The notes under the pieces: generated by a model
Databases searched by the model: none
The model's input: only the letters and a program-made list of their open reading frames with translations
Told to the model about the DNA's origin: nothing
Assembly: GCA_947632285.1 (NCBI GenBank)
Contig: CANROT010000005.1
Coordinates: 1 to 36,310 of the forward strand
Direction of reading: 5' to 3'
DNA from: an uncultured Clostridia bacterium
Lineage (GTDB): Bacteria > Bacillota > Clostridia > Oscillospirales > CAG-272
DNA length: 36,310 bases
Shown: piece after piece, positions 15,432 to 24,936 of the stretch
How positions within the stretch are numbered: position 1 is the first letter of the stretch
Layout of the letters: every line of letters begins with the position of its first letter
Program-made: the position numbers and the translations under genes

Positions 15432-15815
15432 TTATTTAATTATTTGTTTTTGTTCCTCCCTCGTTCTCTTTACGGGGAAATCCTCATCCGGCGGGGCAGG
15501 ACCGCCCGTTTCTTCCGCGTAAAGCTCGTCAAGGTCGTATATGAAATCAGTCTCGCAGGGGTATACCCGCGGAGACATCATTTCCATAAGCACCGTCCTA
15601 AAAAATGCCGCGCACGACATTCCGAACGGTTTTAAAAATCCGGCGACAAGGATAATGACTATCGGCACCGTGGCTTTTTCCACGCTCCCGAAAAGCCGGT
15701 AGCCCGCAAATCCCGCGCCTATGGCAAGGGCGATGCATCCGGCTTCCGCAAAGGAAAAGATGCCTACGTCCTTTGTTTTGTACCTTCTGATATCCTGTGA
15801 TATCCTTACTTCCAC
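15432..15815 (-). CDS. PrgI family (VirB3-like) membrane protein
   Basis: 127 residues starting MEVRISQDIRRYKTKDVGIF, the typical start of PrgI proteins ('I..DI..Y..K..G'), followed by two membrane helices (residues ~26-45 and 50-66) and a soluble tail. PrgI/VirB3-like proteins sit in the inner membrane and bind the VirB4 ATPase. Gene order TrbL-like, PrgI, Maff2-like supports the call. Confidence 0.85.
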   Translation of the reverse strand: MEVRISQDIRRYKTKDVGIFSFAEAGCIALAIGAGFAGYRLFGSVEKATVPIVIILVAGFLKPFGMSCAAFFRTVLMEMMSPRVYPCETDFIYDLDELYAEETGGPAPPDEDFPVKRTREEQKQIIK

Positions 15816-15828
15816 TTTCTTTCCCTCC

Positions 15829-16632
15829 TTAACCCAGAGCTTCCTTCGTTACCTGTTTTGCAGCCGATAAAATGCCTATCTCCGCCAGAGGCGCGAGCAG
15901 ACAGAAAAAGAAGTATATGATGTAACTCATTCCGTCCGAAAAAATCATTGAATCCATATCGGCGACAAAGAGCGAGTTACCCATGCGCGGTATTATGATG
16001 AAGCACGCTCCGTACAGCACGTGGGCTAAAAAGCCCTTCAGGTAACGCACCGCATTTGCGTGCTGCCCGCTGTAGATGTCGGCAAGCGCAACGGGGGCGA
16101 AGCACGTCCTTAGCAGCAGCTCAAGCTTGTACGTAAATGACTTGTATATGAACACAAGCGACAGGATTACCGTGCAGAACCAGAGCAGAAGGCACGGTAT
16201 GACAAACAGGATCTTCTCCCAGAACCCCATTCCGTCTATAATGCCCTCCGACGATATGCCGGCCGTGCCGAGCCCTGCGGAGGTTCCAAGAAAATTCGCA
16301 TCGGCGTAACTGATGAGCGTGTTGTTGAATGTCAGGATCCACGAGACGATCAGCGCCCCTTTTGAAAGAACGAAATACGCCAGCGCAAGCTTAAGAAACG
16401 GCACCAGAACCGTCTTGTAGGTCACGTCCCTCCCTTCAAAAACCATCATCCTGTTGATCTCGGCAAGGAAATACACGAGCGTAAGCCCTATGCCTATCAG
16501 GCGCAGGTACGCCCACACGCTGTTTACTATTTCAAGCGAGCCGTCGCTCACAATCAGGTAGTCGGGGTCAAGCGACACCGAGCGGCTTGAGTCGATGATG
16601 AAATCCAAGAGGGATTCCAGAAAATCATCCAT
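15829..16632 (-). CDS. TrbL/VirB6-like polytopic membrane protein
   Basis: 267 residues with about six hydrophobic segments (examples: LRLIGIGLTLVYFLAEI, LALAYFVLSKGALIVSWI, ILFVIPCLLLWFCTVILSL, SYIIYFFFCLLAPLAEIGIL). It resembles the CD0411/TrbL-type VirB6-like core channel proteins of clostridial ICEs, including the conserved loop LLLRTCFAPVALADIYSGQH before the last helices. ATG at 16632 with GGAGGAAGG upstream. It follows VirD4 by 19 bp. Confidence 0.85.
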   Translation of the reverse strand: MDDFLESLLDFIIDSSRSVSLDPDYLIVSDGSLEIVNSVWAYLRLIGIGLTLVYFLAEINRMMVFEGRDVTYKTVLVPFLKLALAYFVLSKGALIVSWILTFNNTLISYADANFLGTSAGLGTAGISSEGIIDGMGFWEKILFVIPCLLLWFCTVILSLVFIYKSFTYKLELLLRTCFAPVALADIYSGQHANAVRYLKGFLAHVLYGACFIIIPRMGNSLFVADMDSMIFSDGMSYIIYFFFCLLAPLAEIGILSAAKQVTKEALG

Positions 16633-16650
16633 AGCCCTTCCTCCTTTCCC

Positions 16651-19146
16651 TTAAGGGTTGAAAATATTGTTCATGTTGTCGTTCTTGTAATACTTGGCGA
16701 CGTCTATCTTCCGCTCCTTAATGAGCTTTTCCGCCCTTTTGACGTCTTCCCATCTCTTGTGGTGCGTCAGGTTGAGCTTCTGGCAGATAAAAGCGGGAAC
16801 GTCCCTTACTATCACTATCTCGTCATCGCGTCCGTCGCGGTTTATTGCGGATATCTCGTCGATGCTCATAAGGTCTACCTGTGTAGGCGTATATGAGGTC
16901 GATATGCCGGTTCCGCTCGACGACGTGGATTTCTGCCGGATAGTGGATTTTGACAAAACCTTCTGGATATACTCCTTATCGTCCGGCTGAATCGAACCCA
17001 GAAAGATGGTCGTGTCCACGTTGGCAAGAAGCGTCTCATGCTCCTGCTCCTTATACATCGTCTTGATCTGGCCCAGATCCTGAATGACGACGTGGGAACC
17101 TATGCGGTATTTACGGCTTGTGGACAAAATTGTCAGAAAGTTCGGAATTTCGCCGATGTTCTTGAACTCATCAAGCAGGAAGTTTACGTGCATCGGCAGT
17201 GCGGGATCCCCTCCCGCAAAATCGTTTCCCGACCAGATGTACATGCCGTCTATGCCGTCGATCATCTCCTCCAGAGGCTCCCTTAAGACGGAGGATTTAT
17301 AGCACCGGCCCTTCCACATGAGGTTGTAAATCTTAGTGCCGTTTACATAATCCTCCTCAGCAATGTTGTCCTTTGTCACGGTTTCAAAAAACAGCCTTGC
17401 ATCCTCCTCGCTGTCAAAGTAGTCAAACACCGGAGTGCCTACCTTTCTGCCGATATGCCACTTGCCTCGCATTTTCCGTTCTCCGAGCTCGTACAGCCTT
17501 GAATAAAGCTGCGAGTACAGCATGGCGATGAGAAAGTTATAGGCCTCGTGCGACTGCGGGATTCCGAGAAAGAGATAAGACTGCTGCGTCGCAATCCAGT
17601 CGATATTGATGTTCGCCTCCTCATGCTCCGTGTCGTACCTCGTAACGCGGTCGATTTCCTTTGTGGCAAAAATCTGCAGGTCAACGGCGGTGCTTATGAG
17701 AATCGTGTTCGCCGTCTTCTGAGGCGCAATCAAGAACGTGTCGTAGTACATCTTCGTCTTGTACTCCCTGCCCTCGCGGTCCATTCTCCTGTACCATTCG
17801 TTAAGCTCCCTAGTAAGCGGAGTGTCCTCTCCGTCGTCCTCGACCCTTGCGAGCTGTACCTTTTCCAGTATCGTCCGGAAGCACTTGTCCTCTTTTTTGA
17901 TGTCGTCGTTTTCAAGCACATAGTAGATAAGCGCCGTAAGGAACGCCTTTTCCGATTTCTCCCAGAACGGATCGGCCGTGCTTGCCTCCCTGCCCGCCTT
18001 TGCGTTCTTCAGGTACAGATCCACAAGGATGTTTACCTGCCTTTCGGAGATTTCCCCGAAGGCGTCGTACACGTTAAGCAGGGGATTGTAGCGGTTGGAA
18101 AGGGTCGGGTCGGACGCATTAAAGAGGTACACGTTATATCCCCTAGTCAGCAGGTACGGCGCAAAGCTCCGGAAGATGTCCCCGGACGGATCCGTGATGA
18201 TCATCGAGCAGTTTTCCTGCAGAATGTTCGGCTTTATATACTTGAACGTCTTACCGGTTCCGGTTCCTCCGATAACGAGAACGTTGGCCGAACGGTTTAC
18301 CTTCTTGTTGTTTAACGACAGCCCCATGTATTTTCCGTCGCGGACTCCGAATATCATGTCCTGTTCGTCGCTTTCCATGAAATCCCGACGGTACTTTGCG
18401 AAGTCGCGGGCGGTACCCATGCGCGCTCCGCCGTGTTCGTGGCCTATCCTCGACTGCTTGTGCATGTCGTACTCAAGCCATATGACTAGGAATACCGCCG
18501 TAAGCGCGGCGGCGGCGAAGGCTGCCGCAGACAGGAACACGGATGCGTTTATCGGAAAGTCAAACCACAGCAGCCTGTCGTTTAACAGGCTCTGGAACAG
18601 GCATGCGGCGCCGCTTTTCACCCTGCCGTCCATCGAAAGGTAGTAGGCGTTTGCGCGAAGCCCGAAGTAAACCGAAAACGCCGCAGTCGCCGCAAGCGCC
18701 ATTGCGGCCCTTGCAAAGAAGCCGTTCCCTTCCTTCTTCGGCTTTTTGTAAACGACCTTTTCCAAGCTTGCGTTATTGGCGTACTTCCTGACGCGCTCCG
18801 GCTTGGGGTCAAGGGCTTCCTCCGCCTCCTCCGCCTTCCTGCGAAGCACGTACTCCGTTTTGTCGATGACCTTTTTCGTTTCGACAAACACCCTGTCGGG
18901 TTCCTTAAACTCTCTCGCAGGAACCGCTACCTGTTCGATAAATTCCCTGCCGCCGTTCGGCCTTTTCAGAAAATCGAACGGATCGGCTATCCTGCCCGTT
19001 TCCTCGCCCGTAAAGACTTCCGTGCCGTCTTCGTCCGTGCCGTCTTCAAAACCGCCGTAACCGGCGCCGCTGTTTAAGTCGTGCATTATCTCTGCAAACT
19101 CATCAGCGAACTCATCGCTCCATGAGCGGTCGTCGGAACTATTCAT
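16651..19146 (-). CDS. VirD4/TraG-type coupling protein
   Basis: 831 residues. ATPase that brings the relaxase-DNA complex to the secretion channel. A long acidic N-terminal extension (~1-130) precedes two membrane helices (~143-165 and ~201-223). Walker A is IGGTGTGKTFKYIKPN (residues 293-300 core), followed by the TraG signature TDPSGD, and Walker B is VNFLLDEFKNIGEIPNF. SRKYRIGSHVVIQDLGQI and DTTIFLGS are the typical C-terminal motifs. The acidic extension is longer than usual. Start at 19146 overlaps the upstream stop by 8 bp. Confidence 0.95.
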   Translation of the reverse strand: MNSSDDRSWSDEFADEFAEIMHDLNSGAGYGGFEDGTDEDGTEVFTGEETGRIADPFDFLKRPNGGREFIEQVAVPAREFKEPDRVFVETKKVIDKTEYVLRRKAEEAEEALDPKPERVRKYANNASLEKVVYKKPKKEGNGFFARAAMALAATAAFSVYFGLRANAYYLSMDGRVKSGAACLFQSLLNDRLLWFDFPINASVFLSAAAFAAAALTAVFLVIWLEYDMHKQSRIGHEHGGARMGTARDFAKYRRDFMESDEQDMIFGVRDGKYMGLSLNNKKVNRSANVLVIGGTGTGKTFKYIKPNILQENCSMIITDPSGDIFRSFAPYLLTRGYNVYLFNASDPTLSNRYNPLLNVYDAFGEISERQVNILVDLYLKNAKAGREASTADPFWEKSEKAFLTALIYYVLENDDIKKEDKCFRTILEKVQLARVEDDGEDTPLTRELNEWYRRMDREGREYKTKMYYDTFLIAPQKTANTILISTAVDLQIFATKEIDRVTRYDTEHEEANINIDWIATQQSYLFLGIPQSHEAYNFLIAMLYSQLYSRLYELGERKMRGKWHIGRKVGTPVFDYFDSEEDARLFFETVTKDNIAEEDYVNGTKIYNLMWKGRCYKSSVLREPLEEMIDGIDGMYIWSGNDFAGGDPALPMHVNFLLDEFKNIGEIPNFLTILSTSRKYRIGSHVVIQDLGQIKTMYKEQEHETLLANVDTTIFLGSIQPDDKEYIQKVLSKSTIRQKSTSSSGTGISTSYTPTQVDLMSIDEISAINRDGRDDEIVIVRDVPAFICQKLNLTHHKRWEDVKRAEKLIKERKIDVAKYYKNDNMNNIFNP

Positions 19147-19816
19147 TTTCCTTATCCTCCCTGTACTTGGTAACGTAATAGCAGTCAGGCTGCCATTCGG
19201 GTATCTGCGGGCTTACCTTGCGGATGATGTAAATGACGATCTTATAAGTCGAGGTCTTGTCTATCTCAATCGCCTCGTAGATAACGTCCTCCGGCTTTCC
19301 GTAGGCAATCGTGAAGACGGAGTTTTCGTATGAAATGTGCCACTTAAGCAGCGAGAACCTGCCTTCCAGCACGTAATTCATAAAAAACATGAATCCGCAC
19401 GTGCCCGCTCCGAGAGCGCAGTCCCCCGCAAGCCTGTCGGAAACCACCATGCTTCTGGTGATAATCATCGTTTTCGAGATGACCCCCATGTCGTTTATGA
19501 CGAACTTCTCCCCCGAACCCGCGTCCTTCGGACTGTAGACGTAAATGCGTTCGGAGTCGGCGTAGTACTCATAGGACAGGGGCGAGCATATGATCGGATT
19601 TTCAATCGCCTCTATCTCGCGCTCGATTTCTTTTTTATCAATGTAAAAATCGGTCACTCCGTAGGTTTTGCGGAGCTTCAGGCCGAAGCTGCGGTCTTCC
19701 TCCACTTCCTCCAAGCGTTTTATCTCCGCGCCCCCGTCGTCAAGATAGCCTCCGAGTATGAGGTAAATCAGCAGCACCTTCGTGCCGTCTTCTTCCGGTT
19801 TATACCTGTAAAACAT
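19139..19816 (-). CDS. Hypothetical protein upstream of virD4, 225 aa
   Basis: Soluble alpha/beta protein without recognised domain; segments IYLILGGYLDDGG, FYIDKKEIEREIEAIENPII and KWHISYENSVFTIAYGKPED are visible. The start at ATG 19816 is set by GGGGAGGCGG; a frame extension to 19831 would need a TTG start. It is the first gene after the intrinsic terminator at 19830-19865, so it depends on read-through. Confidence 0.65.
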   Translation of the reverse strand: MFYRYKPEEDGTKVLLIYLILGGYLDDGGAEIKRLEEVEEDRSFGLKLRKTYGVTDFYIDKKEIEREIEAIENPIICSPLSYEYYADSERIYVYSPKDAGSGEKFVINDMGVISKTMIITRSMVVSDRLAGDCALGAGTCGFMFFMNYVLEGRFSLLKWHISYENSVFTIAYGKPEDVIYEAIEIDKTSTYKIVIYIIRKVSPQIPEWQPDCYYVTKYREDKENE

Positions 19817-19829
19817 TCCGCCTCCCCGC

Positions 19830-19865
19830 AAAAAAGAAAAACCCCTGCGGTATACCCGCAGGGGT
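19830..19865 (-). terminator. Strong intrinsic terminator inside the transfer operon
   Basis: Perfect 10-bp stem ACCCCTGCGG / CCGCAGGGGT (19841-19850 with 19856-19865), 5-nt loop, followed on the minus strand by TTTTCTTTTT. It lies 45 bp after the 1510-aa gene and directly before the gene at 19816, with no room for a new promoter between. Confidence 0.9.
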
Positions 19866-19909
19866 CCGCTTTTCCATATTCAGTTGTTTTCATGCGCGCC
19901 GGGATTTAT

Positions 19910-22900
19910 CTATCCCGCCATGCTTTTCACGTATGCGTTTCTGCCGCTGCCCAGCCAGTCAAAGACAAAGCCGCCGCTTCTGAGCCTTACCGTTCCGTAT
20001 CGGCGTTTTCCGTCCGAACCGGGAACGATCGTGCAGTAAATCGGGTCTCCGGCGCTTATGACCCTCCCGTCAGACAGCACGGCGTCCGATGAAAGCGTTC
20101 CGAGATATATCGCGCATGCCTCCTGATGATCGGATATCCCGTCATCGGCGAGCATGCCGGAAGCGGCTTCCGCCGGATGAATCAGAAGGTCTCCCGGAAG
20201 CGCATTTGCCGCGCACGGAGCAAGAGGCGTTCCCGCAGAGCCGTAGCCGAGCCCCGCCGCATCAAACCCCGCGCGGTCGTAGACAAACCTCGCATAGCCG
20301 AGGCTGTCGGAGACGGTACAGCTTACGGTGTAGCTTATGCCGGCATACGTCCCGTCGCCGTTGTCCCATCTGTAGGTCTTGGTATCGCAGCTTGCGCTCA
20401 GGAAGGCATGGTCCTCATGCGATACGCCGAAGTGTCCCCTTCCTACCCATTCAAGGGCGGTCCGGCAGACCTTCTCCCTGTCAGCGCCGTATGCGCTCCC
20501 GTATTCGGCGGCAATCAAGTCCGACAGAAGGTCAATGTCCTGCTGCGGCAGAGGCGCCGCGCCTATTTCAATCGGAATGTCAAAGCCGTACATCTCATAC
20601 CAGTCGGCGGCGTACTTTGCAATGGCAAGCGACATGTTGTCGGAGGTCCATCCGCTGTAATCCTTGTATGATTTCAGCGGAAATACGTTGCGCCCCTTCA
20701 GTATCATCGTGTCTATGTCAAATATGTCCCTGAGCAGATAGTACACGTTGCAGTCATCGTTTACCGCAAAGCCGTCTCCCCAGCTTCCGTCTTCGTTTAC
20801 GAGCAGGTTAAGGCCGTACATTCCCGCAAAGCTTCCGTTAATGTCCGCTCTTGGAGAGCGCGACGCGCCCGACGCCGACGCAGTATAGACGGTCGAATAA
20901 TCAAGCGTGTCGGCATTTATCTTTCCGACAATAGCATATCCCGCCGCTTTGGGATCGAAGCCGTCAGCCACGGGAACGGTCCTGCCGTCCGACGGTCCCG
21001 CAAGAGCCGCCTGTTCGTTGGTGATGCTGTACACGACGCCCTGACAGTGCAGGCTCAGGTGTCCTCCGCAGTGCGCAAACTCATGTCCCTTGCAGCTGCG
21101 GCTGTATGCGGCGGTCGTTCCCTTTACGGTCACGCGCCCGCAGACCCTTACGGAGACCTCATAGGTATGCTTTACGGTCTCCGTCCCGTCGGCAAGCGTC
21201 ACGTTCTCCGTGTAGTGCGTCAGGATATAATCGGATATTCCGTCGTCCAGATTGGTTTTTTCCGCATCTATGTCGTCCCAGTACATCTCCGATGCGTCAT
21301 AGTCGAAATCATCCGGCACCTCATAGCTTTTCCATTCGTAATAATTGCCGCGGTCAGGCAGAGGCGACGTATACGAGTCGTCGTAAAAGCCCGCTTCCTT
21401 TTCCCTTGTGCGGTAGTAATTCTGCCCCGCGCATATTGAGGCTATCGCATCCGCAAGCGTTCCGTCTTCGTCCGCGCTTGCGGCATATCCGTCCATCTCC
21501 GGAAGCACGGGCTCCCTGCCCCCCGCAATTGCGGCGTGCATCTCGTCGCTGCCAATCAGCATCTGCTCCGGAAGGGCCGTGCTTTCCCCGTACGTCACTA
21601 CCGCGTAGTTAAAATAATCGTACACGCCCGCGCTGTAATCGCTTTCCCTTACGCTCTTTGTCCAGCAGGCGTTTCCGCCGTCAATCAGATCCTCTATGTA
21701 CTGCACGGCGCTTCGTCCGGCCTTCATGCCGTCATAAATGCACGGAGTCTCGCCATCAGTCAGGTCTCCCATCGTAACCGCCACGCTGCCGACCGTCTTT
21801 TTCCCCGCATCATCGCACAGCGGCCTTACCGTCCCGTTTACGGAAATAACCGGCTTTACCTTCGTGCCTCCGCTTGCGGGAACCATGCTGATTTTGAACC
21901 GGCTCGTTTCCGATTTGCAGCCCGTCTCGTGGAAGACCGGCAGAAGCGTTATCTCGTTCTGGTGGCTGTTTTCAAAAAGCGTTGCGGCATAGTTCTGAAG
22001 CGTCCGATACGACACGGTAGCCCCTTTAGAGTTCTCATATTCGATATAAGCCTCCTCGCCTTCCCAGAAGGAACACACAAACGCCTTGCACCACTTGAAT
22101 ACGTTCTTTACCTTTTCGCAGAAATCATTCCAGTTCATCTGAGCCGGCGTCATTCCCATTACGGATTCCAGATAAGCGTCCTCGCCCAAGCCGTCCATGT
22201 CAAACCGGTACATGACGTCGGCCATTGCTATAATGTCCTTGATGTTCGACGTATGCCCGCTTTCAGCCGACGTATATATCGAATCCCCGCCGGACGCCGA
22301 GGTTGCCCCGTAGGAGCTTGTGTTTGCGGATATTCCGCAGTCTGCGTATGCCGACGGATATCCCGTAAACTCCGTATCGTATTCGCTCGGCGTTCCCGCT
22401 CCGAACGGCTTAAGGGCTATGGCGTCTCCCGTATCATACATATCGGAAAACCTTGCCATGTACGTGCCGTAATCCTCGTAGCGGCTTCCGTAAAGCATGT
22501 CCGCCCTGTCCTCAAATATGCCCTCATAATCCTCAAGGTCGGAGATCCACGCCTTCTCCTCCTCCGCAAGAAATTCATAAAGATGATATGCCGCAGTATC
22601 GGCATAGGTGTCGGCCGCAAGAAGGCTGTTTATGAACCGCTGCGGATTAAGCACGTTAAGAAACGACGACACGGCGGTTGATACTATCACCGTTATTACA
22701 ATCAGCGATGCCATTAAAAAGACGGCGAGCAGGCTTAATGCGAGGCCGTGCACGGCGTATCGGGAGAAGAAATCGGTTATTCCCGAGAGCGCCTTTCCCG
22801 CAGGAGTCTCAAGCAGGCGGTTTTTTACCCTGTTTATCTTATTTGTAGCCTTCGCGGACAGGGAGTCCTTTTTCCTGCGGGCCTTTTCAAGGCTTTCCGC

Positions 22901-24442
22901 ATGCTTCTGCGCCAGCTTTTCCGCCTTTTTCTCCAGTTTTTCCTCCGTTTTCTTGGAAAGCTCCCGCTTCTTCAACTCATCCGCAGGGTCCCTGCCGAGG
23001 ATCTTGTCCCTTATGCCGTCAAGCAGTTCCTCTCCGTTTCCGAGGGCTTTCGCGCTGCGGTATTTGACCACGCCGATATATCCCGTCCTCCTTATGAGGT
23101 CGTAAGCCGTCCTCGTATAGCTCCCCGCCCTTGACAGGTACATGGAAACGGAAAGCGCTTCGGAAACTCCTTCGTTTTCCCCTCCGATGGAATATCCGAT
23201 GCTCCTGATGAAATACGACGACATTCCGAGGCTTCCGCCCGTCCTGCGCCCTAACGTCCCGTCATTTAAGGACATCATAACGTCCCTCGTGCCTTCGGAA
23301 ACCCCCATCCTGCCGAGGTCGTAAGCGGACAGGTTCTTTATCCTGCCGGCGTCAATGCGGCCGCGCGAATCGTACAGGCTGATGTTCGCCCTTGAAGCCC
23401 TCGCAAGGAAATCCCTGTTCATTGCAAGCAGGTCTTCCTCCGTTATCGGCTTTTCCTGAGTGAATGAGCGCTTGAAATCCCTTTCGAGGCTTTCCAGCAG
23501 ACGCCCGCCGTCGGTTCCCCTTACGGCGTCAGCCCCCGCGCTGTCCCTTGCGGCTATTGCGGTCCTTATTTCCTCCTTCATGCGGCCGTAACCGCCCCTG
23601 CTTACGGGTTCAAAGTCCCTGACCCTGTCCTTGACCCTGTAGGCAGCGGAAAGAGGCCCGCCTTCGGCAGACCTCCTGTTTGCCTCATGGATCCTGTTTG
23701 CCGTATGGTCCCTGAAGCGGCGGCCGGCCGAGCCTTCGTTCCAGAAGATGTTGTCGCGGTTCGTCTCAAGGTTTTTCCGCGCCTTTTCCACCTTTTTCCT
23801 GTGCTGCTTAAGCACGTCGTCCCTTATCAGGGGATCCGTTACGATCTCCCCGTCCATGATGACGGTATCTCCGTTTAAAACATAAGCTTCCTTCCTAGCC
23901 CCGATGGCGGCCGTAAGAAAATAACCGCCGGACATCGCCCTTGATGCCGCCGCGCCTAAAACGTCAAGCTGGTTAAGCACGGGATATGCCATATAGCTGG
24001 TGTCGCGGTCGGTCCCGAAGCCTTCGCTCGTTATCTCGCGGTCCCTGCTTTCCGTGCTTCCGCTGTTTAAGCGCTCTATATATACGTCATAACTGTCGGA
24101 AAAAGCCTGCACCCTTTCCTGCGTGCTTTCCTTTTCGGTTACGTCAACAATGTACTGTCCGTCTACCTTTCTCGACATAAGGAGCGTCTCCTCGCCGACC
24201 TTCTCCATCTCGCGGACGAAAACGGCGGCGTCTTCATACCTGCGGAACGCAACCGTGCGGTACACCCTGCCGTCATACGAATAACTGCTGTTTCCGCGCG
24301 CGCTTTCATGGCGTTCATGCTCCCTCTGAAGGCCTTCGCTCAGCGCCTGCGCATACGCATCCGCAAAGGCCGCCGACATTTTTCTTGAGAACCCGTCGGC
24401 TTCTGAAATTCCAAGCTTGAAAAAAGGACTTAATTCTCCCAT
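19910..24442 (-). CDS. Large CD1108-like transfer protein with degenerate C40 peptidase domain
   Basis: 1510 residues. Residues 1-~560 are hydrophilic with a basic coiled-coil stretch (~490-545, repeats of K/E such as EKLEKKAEKLAQKHAESLEK). One membrane segment follows (~570-600, GLALSLLAVFLMASLIVITV), then a ~900-residue outside region containing GHTSNIKDIIAMADVMY, the typical segment of CD1108-like ICE proteins. The C-terminal ~180 residues look like an NlpC/P60 domain: SDSLGYARFVYDRAGFD (from residue 1378), NALPGDLLIHP, and DHQEACAIYLG with H1439. The expected catalytic Cys of 'DCSGF' is Ser here (D1379-S1380). Family members cut peptidoglycan so the channel can cross the wall; this one may be inactive or use another residue. 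The start ATG at 24442 overlaps the upstream stop. Confidence 0.82.
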   Translation of the reverse strand: MGELSPFFKLGISEADGFSRKMSAAFADAYAQALSEGLQREHERHESARGNSSYSYDGRVYRTVAFRRYEDAAVFVREMEKVGEETLLMSRKVDGQYIVDVTEKESTQERVQAFSDSYDVYIERLNSGSTESRDREITSEGFGTDRDTSYMAYPVLNQLDVLGAAASRAMSGGYFLTAAIGARKEAYVLNGDTVIMDGEIVTDPLIRDDVLKQHRKKVEKARKNLETNRDNIFWNEGSAGRRFRDHTANRIHEANRRSAEGGPLSAAYRVKDRVRDFEPVSRGGYGRMKEEIRTAIAARDSAGADAVRGTDGGRLLESLERDFKRSFTQEKPITEEDLLAMNRDFLARASRANISLYDSRGRIDAGRIKNLSAYDLGRMGVSEGTRDVMMSLNDGTLGRRTGGSLGMSSYFIRSIGYSIGGENEGVSEALSVSMYLSRAGSYTRTAYDLIRRTGYIGVVKYRSAKALGNGEELLDGIRDKILGRDPADELKKRELSKKTEEKLEKKAEKLAQKHAESLEKARRKKDSLSAKATNKINRVKNRLLETPAGKALSGITDFFSRYAVHGLALSLLAVFLMASLIVITVIVSTAVSSFLNVLNPQRFINSLLAADTYADTAAYHLYEFLAEEEKAWISDLEDYEGIFEDRADMLYGSRYEDYGTYMARFSDMYDTGDAIALKPFGAGTPSEYDTEFTGYPSAYADCGISANTSSYGATSASGGDSIYTSAESGHTSNIKDIIAMADVMYRFDMDGLGEDAYLESVMGMTPAQMNWNDFCEKVKNVFKWCKAFVCSFWEGEEAYIEYENSKGATVSYRTLQNYAATLFENSHQNEITLLPVFHETGCKSETSRFKISMVPASGGTKVKPVISVNGTVRPLCDDAGKKTVGSVAVTMGDLTDGETPCIYDGMKAGRSAVQYIEDLIDGGNACWTKSVRESDYSAGVYDYFNYAVVTYGESTALPEQMLIGSDEMHAAIAGGREPVLPEMDGYAASADEDGTLADAIASICAGQNYYRTREKEAGFYDDSYTSPLPDRGNYYEWKSYEVPDDFDYDASEMYWDDIDAEKTNLDDGISDYILTHYTENVTLADGTETVKHTYEVSVRVCGRVTVKGTTAAYSRSCKGHEFAHCGGHLSLHCQGVVYSITNEQAALAGPSDGRTVPVADGFDPKAAGYAIVGKINADTLDYSTVYTASASGASRSPRADINGSFAGMYGLNLLVNEDGSWGDGFAVNDDCNVYYLLRDIFDIDTMILKGRNVFPLKSYKDYSGWTSDNMSLAIAKYAADWYEMYGFDIPIEIGAAPLPQQDIDLLSDLIAAEYGSAYGADREKVCRTALEWVGRGHFGVSHEDHAFLSASCDTKTYRWDNGDGTYAGISYTVSCTVSDSLGYARFVYDRAGFDAAGLGYGSAGTPLAPCAANALPGDLLIHPAEAASGMLADDGISDHQEACAIYLGTLSSDAVLSDGRVISAGDPIYCTIVPGSDGKRRYGTVRLRSGGFVFDWLGSGRNAYVKSMAG

Positions 24443-24936
24443 GATTCTTCCTCATATTCTTCTTCGCCTTCACCGATTGTTTCCGCGCCGTAAGCTACCG
24501 CCTGCTGGTGAAAGGCCATAAAAAGCCCGTCGTCTCCCGCATACAGAAATACGGGCTGCATCCCCGTTATCCTGTACGCCGCGCCGTCCTCTGCGGTAAG
24601 AGCGTCGGCTAAAAACAGATAGTCGTTTTCAAGACCCATAAGCGAGGCCTCCGTAGACCTCCGCGCGCATTCGAGCCATGCGTCCCTTACCTCCTTGAAT
24701 CCGTCCCCGCCCGTCGCATGCATCGTGCAGAAGCCGTCGATAAAGTACAGCTTTAAGCCGCACCGGAAATCCTTGACCGGAAATACGAACGTCTTAAGCG
24801 TTTCTTCCCTGAACTCCCCGTTATCATCCGACAGCTTCTTAAGCGTGAAGATCAGGCTGGTTTCAGCGCATTTCTTAAGCACCGTCTTCAGTTCTTCGAG
24901 ATCTTTTTCTTCCGTTTCAGTAAGATTCTTCATCAT
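24430..24936 (-). CDS. Hypothetical protein, 168 aa
   Basis: Soluble protein starting (M)MKNLTETEEKDLEELKTVLK, helical at first, then beta-rich (VKDFRCGLKLYFIDGFCTMH; AAYRITGMQPVFLYAGDDGL) and a very acidic tail (GEGEEEYEEESWEN). No family recognised. The start is one of two ATGs (24936, 24933) with GAGGAAGA upstream, overlapping the end of the sigma-like gene. The first 40 residues of the longer frame only mirror that gene. Confidence 0.65.
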   Translation of the reverse strand: MMKNLTETEEKDLEELKTVLKKCAETSLIFTLKKLSDDNGEFREETLKTFVFPVKDFRCGLKLYFIDGFCTMHATGGDGFKEVRDAWLECARRSTEASLMGLENDYLFLADALTAEDGAAYRITGMQPVFLYAGDDGLFMAFHQQAVAYGAETIGEGEEEYEEESWEN

